Origin: MGR-bin208 sp043779285
Lineage (GTDB): Bacteria > Bacteroidota > Bacteroidia > Chitinophagales > Chitinophagaceae
Assembly: GCA_043779285.1 (NCBI GenBank)
Contig: JAYWEL010000040.1
Span: forward strand, 1 to 13,629
Reading direction: 5' to 3'
Length of the DNA: 13,629 bases
Positions 7,019-13,619 of this stretch are shown here, piece after piece (within the stretch, counting starts at the first letter, position 1; each line of letters starts with the position of its first letter). Under the pieces are notes generated by a model. That model had not been told where the DNA came from. It worked only from the letters and a program-made list of their open reading frames with translations, and did not search any database. Made by a program: the position numbers and the translations under genes.

Positions 7019-8173
7019 ATGCAGTTCCAATTCAGTGAAGAACATTTAATGATTCAGCAGGCGGCAAGAGATTTTGCAAAAAACGAATGTCTTCCCGGTG
7101 TGATAGATAGAGATGAAAAGCAGGAATTTCCCCGCGAACAGGTTATGAAGTTGGCAGACCTTGGCTTTATGGGGATGATGGTGGATCAGCAATACGGCGG
7201 AGCAGGTATGGATACGGTTAGTTATGTGTTGGCTATGGAAGAGATTAGTAAGATCGATGCCAGTGTGAGTGTATGTATGAGCGTCAATAACAGTTTGGTT
7301 TGTTTTGGCTTGCAGGAATATTGTACCGAAGAACAGAAGCAGCAATACCTGATTCCATTGGCACAAGGCAAGAAAAATGGCGAATTATACATCGGTGCAT
7401 TTTTATTGAGCGAACCCGAAGCAGGTAGTGATGCTACATCGCAAAGCACAACTGCAGAAGATATGGGTGATTATTATTTGTTGAACGGAACAAAAAATTG
7501 GATCACCAATGGAAGTTCTGCATCTGTTTACCTGGTTATGGCACAAACAGATCCGTCAAAAGGTTCAAGAGGCATCAATACATTGATTGTTGAAAAAAAT
7601 TGGCCCGGCGTAGTAGTTGCAGCTAAAGAAAATAAATTGGGTATCCGTGGAAGTGATACCCATACCATCATGTTTAATGACGTAAAAGTTCCCAAAGAAA
7701 ACAGGATAGGAGAAGATGGATTTGGATTTAAGTTCGCTATGAAAACACTGGAAGGTGGTCGCATCGGCATTGCTTCCCAGGCATTAGGAATTGCCAGTGG
7801 AGCTTATGAGTTGGCATTGAAATATTCTAAAGAAAGAAAAGCATTTGGAACCGAGATTATGAACCACCAGATTATTGCTTTTAAGCTGGCGGATATGGCC
7901 ACTAAAATCGAAGCCTCCCGTTTGTTATGTTTAAAAGCAGCCTGGGAAAAAGATAACGGATTGGATTATGCATTAAGTTCTTCGATGGCTAAAGTATTTG
8001 CGTCTGAAGCAGCCATGTGGACTGCAACCGAAGCGGTTCAGGTACATGGCGGATATGGTTTTGTAAAAGAATATCATGTAGAACGTTTGATGCGGGATGC
8101 CAAGATTACCCAGATATATGAAGGCACCAGCGAAGTACAACGAATTGTGATCAGCAGAAATATCTTGAAATAA
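7019..8173 (+). CDS. acyl-CoA dehydrogenase, short/branched-chain type
   Basis: This FAD enzyme catalyses alpha,beta-dehydrogenation of acyl-CoA, passing electrons to ETF. It has 384 residues from the ATG at 7019, the normal size for SCAD-like members. In order: an N-terminal helical domain starting FSEEHLMIQQAARDFA; the FAD-contacting GAFLLSEPEAGSDA and KNWITNG; the middle beta-domain; then GGRIGIASQALGIA, YSKERKAFG and QVHGGYGF of the C-terminal helices. Glu368 in IYEGTSEVQR is the expected catalytic base. Position and motif fit the short-chain/butyryl-CoA group; isovaleryl enzymes carry their base elsewhere. It is monocistronic by appearance, with its own promoter and a strong intrinsic terminator 21 bases after the stop. 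The physiological acyl chain (fatty-acid or branched-chain amino-acid breakdown) is not resolvable. Confidence 0.93.
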   Translation: MQFQFSEEHLMIQQAARDFAKNECLPGVIDRDEKQEFPREQVMKLADLGFMGMMVDQQYGGAGMDTVSYVLAMEEISKIDASVSVCMSVNNSLVCFGLQEYCTEEQKQQYLIPLAQGKKNGELYIGAFLLSEPEAGSDATSQSTTAEDMGDYYLLNGTKNWITNGSSASVYLVMAQTDPSKGSRGINTLIVEKNWPGVVVAAKENKLGIRGSDTHTIMFNDVKVPKENRIGEDGFGFKFAMKTLEGGRIGIASQALGIASGAYELALKYSKERKAFGTEIMNHQIIAFKLADMATKIEASRLLCLKAAWEKDNGLDYALSSSMAKVFASEAAMWTATEAVQVHGGYGFVKEYHVERLMRDAKITQIYEGTSEVQRIVISRNILK

Positions 8174-8194
8174 TCAATAGATAGAATAAATTTG

Positions 8195-8231
8195 AAATGT
8201 GCTGGATCAATTCATTCAGCACATTTTTTTT
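8195..8231 (+). terminator. intrinsic terminator after the acyl-CoA dehydrogenase gene
   Basis: AAATGTGCTG (8195-8204) pairs perfectly with CAGCACATTT (8217-8226) around a 12-base loop, and the stem runs into eight T (8224-8231). It starts 21 bases after the dehydrogenase stop codon. It lies within the 5' extension that would exist if yggS began at the earlier TTG (8199), which argues against that start. Confidence 0.85.
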
Positions 8232-8237
8232 AGTATT

Positions 8238-8245
8238 TATATTTG
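8238..8245 (+). promoter_or_regulatory. -7 promoter element of yggS, unusually close to the start codon
   Basis: TATATTTG is an exact TAnnTTTG match but ends only four bases before the ATG at 8250. The position for a -33 box falls inside the upstream terminator hairpin and contains no TTTG. If real, transcription would start at or within the start codon. Confidence 0.35.
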
Positions 8246-8249
8246 TAAA

Positions 8250-8924
8250 ATGGCCATCCATTCAGACGCATACAAAAGTATATTCGAAGAATTGAAAACA
8301 CATAATGTGGCTTTGGTTGCAGTTTCCAAAACAAAACCAATAGAAGATATTAATGCATTGTATTTACTGGGACAACGTGATTTTGGAGAAAATTATGTGC
8401 AGGAATTGCAGGACAAACAAAAAGAATTACCACAAGATATACGTTGGCATTTTATTGGGCATTTGCAAAGAAATAAAGTGAAGCGTATTGCTTCATTCGT
8501 GCATCTGATTCATGGAGTGGATAGTCTTCGCTTATTAATAGAAATAAATAAACAAGCAGAAAGCAATAACCGGATTATTCAAGTTTTATTGCAATTACAT
8601 ATTTCACAGGAAGAAACTAAATTCGGATTGGATGAAGTGGAAATGGAAGAACTTTTTAAACAGCTAAATGAAAATTCATATAAAAATATCTGCATACGTG
8701 GCTTGATGGGCATGGCATCCTTTACCGAAAACATGGAGATAGTGCGATCAGAGTTCAGATTTCTGAAATCCATATTTGATAAATATGCAACTATTCAAAA
8801 CACCTCCTGCAATTTTACTTTTCTATCTATGGGAATGAGCTGCGATTATAAAGTGGCCATAGAAGAGGGTAGTAACCTTGTTCGAATTGGTAGTTTATTA
8901 TTTGGAGAAAGAATTTCGAACTAA
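8250..8924 (+). CDS. yggS: YggS/PLPBP-family pyridoxal-phosphate homeostasis protein
   Basis: This is a 224-residue single-domain PLP-binding protein with the fold type III (alanine-racemase-like) barrel but no second domain, so no racemase activity is expected. The family buffers intracellular PLP and affects amino-acid and keto-acid balance. The ATG at 8250 gives the normal length; the earlier TTG at 8199 would place the dehydrogenase terminator inside the gene. Lys27 in AVSKTKP is the Schiff-base lysine. FGENYVQE (45-52), WHFIGHLQRNK (66-76), LSMGMSCDY (192-200) and VRIGSLLFGER (211-221) are the phosphate-binding and dimer motifs of the family. glnS follows after 56 bases with its own promoter; no terminator separates the two. 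Confidence 0.93.
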   Translation: MAIHSDAYKSIFEELKTHNVALVAVSKTKPIEDINALYLLGQRDFGENYVQELQDKQKELPQDIRWHFIGHLQRNKVKRIASFVHLIHGVDSLRLLIEINKQAESNNRIIQVLLQLHISQEETKFGLDEVEMEELFKQLNENSYKNICIRGLMGMASFTENMEIVRSEFRFLKSIFDKYATIQNTSCNFTFLSMGMSCDYKVAIEEGSNLVRIGSLLFGERISN

Positions 8925-8933
8925 AACTAGCGC

Positions 8934-8964
8934 TTTGCGGCCTGCAAGCATTACAGTAAATTCG
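8934..8964 (+). promoter_or_regulatory. promoter of glnS
   Basis: TTTG (8934-8937) and TAAATTCG (8957-8964, one mismatch to TAnnTTTG) are 19 bases apart and end 16 bases before the ATG. A small hairpin, GCTTTGC/GCAAGC with one bulged T (8932-8938 with 8944-8949), overlaps the -33 box but has no T-run, so it is not a terminator. Confidence 0.5.
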
Positions 8965-8980
8965 CAGATTACAAGAAATT

Positions 8981-10660
8981 ATGATGGAAGAGAATAAAGA
9001 ACATGAAGCAAAGAGCTTAAATTTTATTGAAGAAATTATAGAAGCCGACTTGCAATCCGGCAAGCATCAATCTATATTAACCAGGTTTCCACCAGAACCA
9101 AATGGTTACCTGCATATCGGGCATGCTAAAAGTATTTGCCTGAATTTTGGGTTAGGGATAAAATATAATGGTAAAACCAATCTGCGTTTTGATGATACCA
9201 ATCCGGTAACAGAAGATACCGAATACGTAGACAGTATCAAAGAAGATATCAGTTGGTTGGGTTTCAGTTGGGCCAATGAATTTTATGCCTCCGATTATTT
9301 CGAAGAGCTATATCAGTTAGCGGTTAAGCTTATTGAAAAAGGGCTCGCTTATATTGATGATTCTTCCGCAGAAGAAATTGCCAAATTAAAAGGTACTCCA
9401 ACAGAAACAGGTAAGGATAGCCCTTTCCGGAAAAGGAGCATTGAAGAAAATTTGCAAATGTTTGCAGATATGCGGTCCGGAAAATATGTAGACGGAGAAA
9501 AAGTTTTGCGGGCAAAGATTGACATGACTTCCCCGAATATGCATATGCGAGATCCATTAATATACCGGATCAAACATGCGCATCATCACCGCACTGGAAA
9601 TGACTGGTGTATCTATCCGATGTATGATTTTGCACATGGACAAAGTGATAGTATCGAAAAAATCACCCATTCTGTTTGTACGTTGGAGTTCATTCCTCAC
9701 CGGCCGTTATATGACTGGTTCATCCATACATTGGAAACATTTCCTTCAAAACAATACGAATTTGCCCGGCTGAATCTGAATTACACGGTCATGAGCAAAC
9801 GTAAGCTTTTGCAGCTGGTAAATGAAGGTCATGTCAATTCATGGGATGATCCCCGAATGCCTACCATCAGTGGTATGCGCCGAAGAGGTTATACGCCGGC
9901 CTCCATCCGAAATTTTTGTGATCGTATCGGCATAGCCAAAAGAGATAACCTGATTGATATTGGGCTATTGGAATTTTTTGTTCGAGAACACCTCAATAAA
10001 ATTGCATTAAGAAGAATGGTCGTTTTCGATCCGGTGAAGCTGGTCATTACAAATTATCCGGAGTCATTAACTGAATTATTGGAAACAGATGAAAATCCGG
10101 AAGCAGAAGAAAAATTTACCCGCAATGTAAAATTCGGAAGAGAGATTTTAATCGAACGGAATGATTTTATGGAGATTCCTTCAAAAAAATATTTCCGATT
10201 AGCACCCGGGCAAATGGTTCGTTTGAAAAGCGCATATATCATACTGTGCAATGAAGTGATTAAAGATACTGCAGGAAATATTGTGGAACTGCACTGTACG
10301 TATTTCCCGGAAAGTAAAAGTGGTTCTGATACCTCAGGTATCAGTGTAAAAGGAACTCTGCATTGGGTTAACGCTGATGAAGCAGTTGAAGTGGAAGTGA
10401 GGGAATATGACCGATTATTTAAGGTTGAAAACCCGGCTATGGAAGAAGGTGATTTTAAGGAGCATATAAATCCTGATTCACTGACCATTGTAAAAGGATT
10501 TGCCGAACCAGCTATTGCTGATGTCACGGAAGGAGATAAGTTTCAGTTTATACGCAAAGGGTATTATAGCCTGGATAAGGATTCAACAACAGATAAATTA
10601 ATTTTTAATAAAACGGTTGGATTGAAAGATAGCTGGGCAAAAGAAAAAAATAAGAGTTAG
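8981..10660 (+). CDS. glnS: glutaminyl-tRNA synthetase
   Basis: This class I synthetase charges tRNA-Gln with glutamine in the cytoplasm. At 559 residues it matches the E. coli enzyme in size. The signature motifs are present: FPPEPNGYLHIGHAKS with HIGH at 45-48, and VMSKRK at 270-275, the KMSKS-class loop typical of GlnRS. RFDDTNP (69-75), TGNDWCIYPMYDFAH (205-219) and the two C-terminal beta-barrels (about 340-555) for anticodon binding follow. The AHGQSDSIEKITHS active-site stretch, in which GlnRS and non-discriminating GluRS differ, reads as GlnRS. Its presence implies direct glutaminylation instead of sole reliance on the GatCAB amidation route. The ATG at 8981 is followed directly by a second ATG; either could be used. 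A strong terminator follows. Confidence 0.96.
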   Translation: MMEENKEHEAKSLNFIEEIIEADLQSGKHQSILTRFPPEPNGYLHIGHAKSICLNFGLGIKYNGKTNLRFDDTNPVTEDTEYVDSIKEDISWLGFSWANEFYASDYFEELYQLAVKLIEKGLAYIDDSSAEEIAKLKGTPTETGKDSPFRKRSIEENLQMFADMRSGKYVDGEKVLRAKIDMTSPNMHMRDPLIYRIKHAHHHRTGNDWCIYPMYDFAHGQSDSIEKITHSVCTLEFIPHRPLYDWFIHTLETFPSKQYEFARLNLNYTVMSKRKLLQLVNEGHVNSWDDPRMPTISGMRRRGYTPASIRNFCDRIGIAKRDNLIDIGLLEFFVREHLNKIALRRMVVFDPVKLVITNYPESLTELLETDENPEAEEKFTRNVKFGREILIERNDFMEIPSKKYFRLAPGQMVRLKSAYIILCNEVIKDTAGNIVELHCTYFPESKSGSDTSGISVKGTLHWVNADEAVEVEVREYDRLFKVENPAMEEGDFKEHINPDSLTIVKGFAEPAIADVTEGDKFQFIRKGYYSLDKDSTTDKLIFNKTVGLKDSWAKEKNKS

Positions 10661-10680
10661 TTGGTAAAATATTCTAGTTT

Positions 10681-10721
10681 ATAAAAAAAGTCAAGCTGTA
10701 ATAAAACTTGACTTTTTTTAT
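10681..10721 (+). terminator. intrinsic terminator after glnS
   Basis: ATAAAAAAAGTCAAG (10681-10695) and CTTGACTTTTTTTAT (10707-10721) are perfect 15-base complements around an 11-base loop, with an A-tract before and a T-tract after the GTCAAG core. It lies 20 bases after the glnS stop. The symmetry would allow termination in both directions, but no minus-strand gene arrives here. Confidence 0.9.
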
Positions 10722-10761
10722 GGGTTCAATTCACATCAGACAGTTTAGCGTTTAAAATATT

Positions 10762-10780
10762 TACTTTGTAATTCAAAGTA
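10762..10780 (+). promoter_or_regulatory. operator-like inverted repeat TACTTTG-N5-CAAAGTA
   Basis: A perfect inverted repeat with 7-base arms (10762-10768 and 10774-10780) and the spacer TAATT. It covers the -33 box of the downstream gene, a position where a dimeric repressor would block RNA polymerase. No regulator gene lies nearby in the window, so the binding protein is unknown. Confidence 0.5.
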
Positions 10781-10796
10781 CTTTTTATTATCTTTG
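10765..10796 (+). promoter_or_regulatory. promoter of the small membrane protein gene
   Basis: This is the best promoter in the window: TTTG (10765-10768), 20 bases, then the exact -7 box TATCTTTG (10789-10796), ending 20 bases before the ATG at 10817. Confidence 0.65.
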
Positions 10797-10816
10797 GTTT
10801 CTAATAAAAAAGAATC

Positions 10817-11170
10817 ATGATTACAACATACAAAAGAGTAATTGGTATTTTGCTCGCCGTGACAATTCTATTGCTCATACCATTCGTAGCAATGCAGTTT
10901 ACGGATGAGGTGAACTGGACAGTGTTTGATTTTGTGGTTGCAGGAGGACTACTTCTTGGTACCGGACTCATTTGTGAGTTAGTCATGAGGAAGCTGAAAA
11001 AAAATAACTATAAAGTGGGCATCATTGCAGCCATATTGTTGACACTCATCCTTGTTTGGATCGAACTAGCAGTGGGAATTTTCGGAACCGTATTCGCCGG
11101 AGATTGGACAGGAAATAATTCAAGAGTCCCCAATAATCTTTTAACTATTTTGAGGACAAGACACAATTAG
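10817..11170 (+). CDS. small three-helix membrane protein, function unknown
   Basis: This 117-residue protein has three hydrophobic segments, at about 8-27, 37-58 and 67-94. The short loop after the first helix reads MQFTDEVNWTVFDF, a motif I associate with small uncharacterised Bacteroidota membrane proteins, as is ELAVGIFGT at the end of the third helix. A basic turn (RKLKKNNYK, 58-66) between helices two and three suggests that loop is cytoplasmic. The last 20 or so residues (GDWTGNNSRVPNN onward) are polar and look longer than in relatives as I remember them; a late frameshift cannot be excluded. It is expressed alone from a strong promoter covered by an operator-like repeat, so it is likely an inducible single gene. 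It is convergent with the beta-barrel gene, 33 bases away. Confidence 0.7.
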   Translation: MITTYKRVIGILLAVTILLLIPFVAMQFTDEVNWTVFDFVVAGGLLLGTGLICELVMRKLKKNNYKVGIIAAILLTLILVWIELAVGIFGTVFAGDWTGNNSRVPNNLLTILRTRHN

Positions 11171-11203
11171 GATGATGAAAAAACAGTAAATCAGAAACGG
11201 GTT

Positions 11204-12115
11204 TTAAAAAAAGAATTTATAATCCAGCCCAAGAACAAATGAACGGGTAAGTCCATCGGGTCTTGCATCACGTACTACAAAAGGTGCACCAACGCTCAAT
11301 TCAATTTTATTGGTTTTATTGATGGCATATTCGACAAAAACATTTCCATTTAATGTCAGACCCTGTGAACCGTTAATTTCTTTTCTTATTCCAAGTAAAT
11401 CGGTGTACTCATCATTTGATATATGATAAATAGGTAAGAGGCTAGGCGTGACTTTAATTTTTTGAACTTCTATTAACGGGTATGAAATCCGCAACAGGAT
11501 GTCTCCTTTGCGATCATACATATTGGTTGACTGATACTGACGGAAGGCCGAACTCACCGGATAATTGCTTGAGAGGAATGCATTTTTATTCTGCGTTAAT
11601 GGTTGTTGAATGGCTGCTGTAAATTGAATTTTTTCTATGGCAGTAGAAAATCCAAGAATCAGATCGGTGGTTCCTAAACTGTTTTGAAAATCCATAGGTA
11701 ATGAAAACCCATCCAGTTTTTTATTGCCATCATTCAATGGCAGTTTCACACCGGCAGTAAATTGTGCATTTTTTGATGCATTGTATTGTGTACTGATATA
11801 GACGTCTGAAAGACCAGCGGAATTGGTCAGGGAAGAAGATTGTGAGAGATAGGTTAGTTTAAGATCAAAACCGAAATTTTTACTCAATTGTTTTTTATAG
11901 CTTAAATGTGAACCGAAGATCGTGACACGGTGGTCGGCCTGCCCGGTAGAAATACCAAAACTCAGTTGATTGCTTTTTGCCGAATCTTTTCCATTCAACG
12001 CATTAGCTTTCAAACTATTTATAGTACAGAAACCTGCATCGCTACAACCTTGTGTATAAGCCTTTTCACTTGCAGTAATAATAAATACTATGACGAACAA
12101 GTAAATAACTTTCAT
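11204..12115 (-). CDS. outer-membrane beta-barrel protein, function unknown
   Basis: This 303-residue protein has a Sec signal peptide (hydrophobic core at 4-15, cleavage likely after AYT at 21). The mature N-terminus holds a Cys pair, CSDAGFC (24-30), that could form a disulfide in the periplasm. The rest alternates short amphipathic strands with Gly/Asn turns (LSFGIST, FGFDLKLTYL, AQFTAGVKLPLNDG, KGDILLRISYPL, SFVLGLDYKFFF) and ends in aromatic residues recognised by the BAM machinery, as expected for a barrel of perhaps 12-14 strands. Nothing identifies a substrate; it resembles generic 'transporter'-type porins without a plug. The -33/-7 promoter at 12148-12177 suggests independent expression. 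Confidence 0.7.
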   Translation of the reverse strand: MKVIYLFVIVFIITASEKAYTQGCSDAGFCTINSLKANALNGKDSAKSNQLSFGISTGQADHRVTIFGSHLSYKKQLSKNFGFDLKLTYLSQSSSLTNSAGLSDVYISTQYNASKNAQFTAGVKLPLNDGNKKLDGFSLPMDFQNSLGTTDLILGFSTAIEKIQFTAAIQQPLTQNKNAFLSSNYPVSSAFRQYQSTNMYDRKGDILLRISYPLIEVQKIKVTPSLLPIYHISNDEYTDLLGIRKEINGSQGLTLNGNVFVEYAINKTNKIELSVGAPFVVRDARPDGLTRSFVLGLDYKFFF

Positions 12116-12147
12116 GGTTGATTGATTTAAAATTTTGATACTTTGAT

Positions 12148-12177
12148 CAAGTTAACTAAAATGTGTTATAAATCAAA
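12148..12177 (-). promoter_or_regulatory. promoter of the beta-barrel gene
   Basis: On the minus strand, TTTG (12174-12177), 19 bases, then TAACTTG (12148-12154), the same one-base-short -7 variant as at the agmatinase-family gene. It ends about 32 bases before the ATG at 12115. Confidence 0.45.
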
Positions 12178-12258
12178 TGCGTTTTTTAGAATTAAATGTT
12201 TGCAAAAGAAGAAGAGGATTCAGATTGGATGTCGGGTCTATATTGAAAGCAATACTGT

Positions 12259-12684
12259 TTAAAATAATTGCAGACCATAATGTCCAATTAAAGTAAATAC
12301 AGTGCATCTGGCAATAACACCCAAACAACACCAAAGCAATAATTTTTTAAGTTGCGAATTCAACCCAAGGCCAATGGCAATACTGATGGGTGCACCAACC
12401 GAAAAAGTTCCTAAAAAGCCCAACCCAATTACACCATATTTATTCCAGATTTTGATCAGTACAGGATGTTTTTGTTTTTCTTCTGCTGCACTTGTTTTTT
12501 TTCGGTGAAAAAATGCCCTGATTTTATCGCCCAAAAAAGCGGCAACAAATACGCCGGATAAACCTCCGACTGCACTGGCAAAAAAAATAGAGTAGGGGTG
12601 GAGGCCAAATGCAAATCCGGTGGGAATTGCCACATAAATTTCGAATGTTGCAAAGCCAGCAACAGTCAATAGTTTTAAAAACAT
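12259..12684 (-). CDS. four-helix membrane protein, similar to the 'small multi-drug export' family
   Basis: This 141-residue protein has four hydrophobic segments, at about 3-25, 31-57, 83-107 and 111-136. A basic, charged loop (IRAFFHRKKTSAAEEKQK, 55-72) puts the middle on the cytoplasmic side. Glu15 and the Pro-Thr-Gly of AIPTGFAFGL in the first helix, and KYGVIGLGFLGTFSVGAPISIAIGLGL (82-108) in the third, resemble proteins annotated as PF06695 'small multi-drug export' and, more distantly, DedA-type re-entrant helices. Drug export has not been firmly shown for such proteins, so treat the name as a family label. It lies 98 bases past the end of the TylF-like gene on the same strand. The 5' end carries the inverted repeat at 12701-12723. 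Confidence 0.6.
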   Translation of the reverse strand: MFLKLLTVAGFATFEIYVAIPTGFAFGLHPYSIFFASAVGGLSGVFVAAFLGDKIRAFFHRKKTSAAEEKQKHPVLIKIWNKYGVIGLGFLGTFSVGAPISIAIGLGLNSQLKKLLLWCCLGVIARCTVFTLIGHYGLQLF

Positions 12685-12700
12685 ATATAAGGATGGAATT

Positions 12701-12723
12701 TACTTTCGTGAAGAGCGAAAGTA
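12701..12723 (-). promoter_or_regulatory. inverted repeat TACTTTCG-N7-CGAAAGTA upstream of the small membrane gene
   Basis: Perfect 8-base arms (12701-12708 and 12716-12723) with the spacer TGAAGAG, ending 17 bases before the ATG at 12684. The minus-strand reading TACTTTCG (12716-12723) is one mismatch from the -7 consensus, so promoter and operator may coincide here. No -33 box is seen, and no T-run that would make it a terminator. Confidence 0.35.
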
Positions 12724-12780
12724 GTTATAAACGATGAATGGGTGATGTTAAAAAAAAGGATAGATTGAAGAAATATTTTT

Positions 12781-13452
12781 CTACTTCGTAATGATCACTG
12801 TTCCACTATTATCCGGGATAGGCACATAGCTGATTTTGTTTTCTGAACAAAATTTTGTTACGGCATGACGGGTTCCCTTGTACCCATCATTATTGAAATC
12901 ATGCACAAAAATATAGCCTCCTTTTTCCAGTTTGGGATAAAAGAAAAGTAATCCCTGATAAATGGGTTCGAATAAATCGGTATCGAGACTTACAAAACAA
13001 AAACGATCGTCGATGCCTTCGGCGGTTTCGGGGAAAAATCCTTTTTTGATTATACAGTTTTCAGGATAAGTCATTTGCTGCATAACTAAATCAATACTGG
13101 TATCTGAAAAATCCTGTTTACCATCAGAGAAATTTTGCGCTTTCTCAATTTCGATATCTTTATCATCAAAGCCTTCAAACGTATCAAATAAATAGATTTT
13201 TCGGTCGGAAAATAAATGATTCAGTTTTTGCGAAAATTCCCCCTTATATACCCCAAGTTCAGCCACATTGCCTTTTATATTTTTCAGTATGATCTCTTCG
13301 TAGCAAAGTTCTAACGTTGTGTGCCGCACAAAATCGAAGCTGATGGCCAGTTTGTCAGGCCGTTGTCTAAACGAAAGTGATCGGGTGAGATAAATTTTTC
13401 TTTGGGCCAGAAATTTTGAAATAAGCTGAAAAAGAGATTTGGTTAATTGCAT
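12781..13452 (-). CDS. TylF/MycF-like SAM-dependent methyltransferase
   Basis: This 223-residue class I methyltransferase belongs to the macrocin-O-methyltransferase (TylF/MycF, PF05711) family. The SAM motif is GNVAELGVYKGEFS (61-74), followed by YLFDTFEGFDD (87-97), which matches the DTFEGF signature of the family. VSLDTDLFEP (154-163) and GGYIFVHDF (178-186) supply the acidic residues that bind the divalent metal in characterised members; Asp157/Asp159 and Asp185 are the candidates. Characterised relatives methylate sugar hydroxyls on antibiotics, but in Bacteroidota such genes often sit with surface-glycan genes, so a sugar O-methyltransferase is a plausible inference. No glycosyltransferase is visible inside the window. 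TATTTTCG (13471-13478, minus strand) is a one-mismatch -7 box 18 bases upstream of the ATG. Confidence 0.83.
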   Translation of the reverse strand: MQLTKSLFQLISKFLAQRKIYLTRSLSFRQRPDKLAISFDFVRHTTLELCYEEIILKNIKGNVAELGVYKGEFSQKLNHLFSDRKIYLFDTFEGFDDKDIEIEKAQNFSDGKQDFSDTSIDLVMQQMTYPENCIIKKGFFPETAEGIDDRFCFVSLDTDLFEPIYQGLLFFYPKLEKGGYIFVHDFNNDGYKGTRHAVTKFCSENKISYVPIPDNSGTVIITK

Positions 13453-13532
13453 ATGTTGTTTGCTTACTGGCGAAAATAAATCTTAAATAATAAAGATATA
13501 TCACTTGTTATTATTTATTGGATGAATTATGA

Positions 13533-13619
13533 TATAATACCATCTTGATTTACTAAATAGTCCAACGCCCGCCTGACCGGACGGGCAGGGACTATGTGTA
13601 AATCTTAGATGGTATTATA
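13533..13619. repeat. 87-base imperfect palindrome with GC-rich core hairpin, REP/MITE-like
   Basis: Outer arms TATAATACCATCT (13533-13545) and AGATGGTATTATA (13607-13619) are perfect complements. After one mismatch and a one-base bulge, GATTTAC (13547-13553) pairs with GTAAATC (13598-13604), then ATAGTCC (13557-13563) with GGACTAT (13589-13595). The core hairpin is GCCCG-CC (13567-13573), loop TGACC, GG-A-CGGGC (13579-13586) with one bulged A. The core (13561-13590) is about three quarters G+C in otherwise very AT-rich surroundings. There is no open reading frame and no T-run. It fits a non-autonomous palindromic repeat; copy number cannot be judged from one window. Confidence 0.75.

Noticed and set aside
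8932..8949. Hairpin GCTTTGC/GCAAGC as a terminator of yggS
   Set aside because: Short stem with a bulge, no T-run, and it overlaps the glnS -33 box.
11171..11215. Possible terminator between the small membrane gene and the beta-barrel gene (AAACGGGTTTT followed by A-run)
   Set aside because: Only a four-base stem with a two-base loop and no proper T-run on either strand.
12044..12052. Reading Cys24 of the beta-barrel protein as a lipoprotein lipidation site
   Set aside because: The preceding residues T-Q-G do not match a lipobox, and an ordinary signal peptidase site (A-Y-T then Q) lies just before.
12248..12271. GCAAT/ATTGC inverted repeat at the 3' end of the four-helix membrane gene as a terminator
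   Set aside because: Five base pairs with a 13-base AT loop and no T-tract; not credible.
13567..13586. GC-rich hairpin read as an intrinsic terminator
   Set aside because: No T-tract follows on either strand and the pairing continues far outward; it belongs to the larger palindrome.
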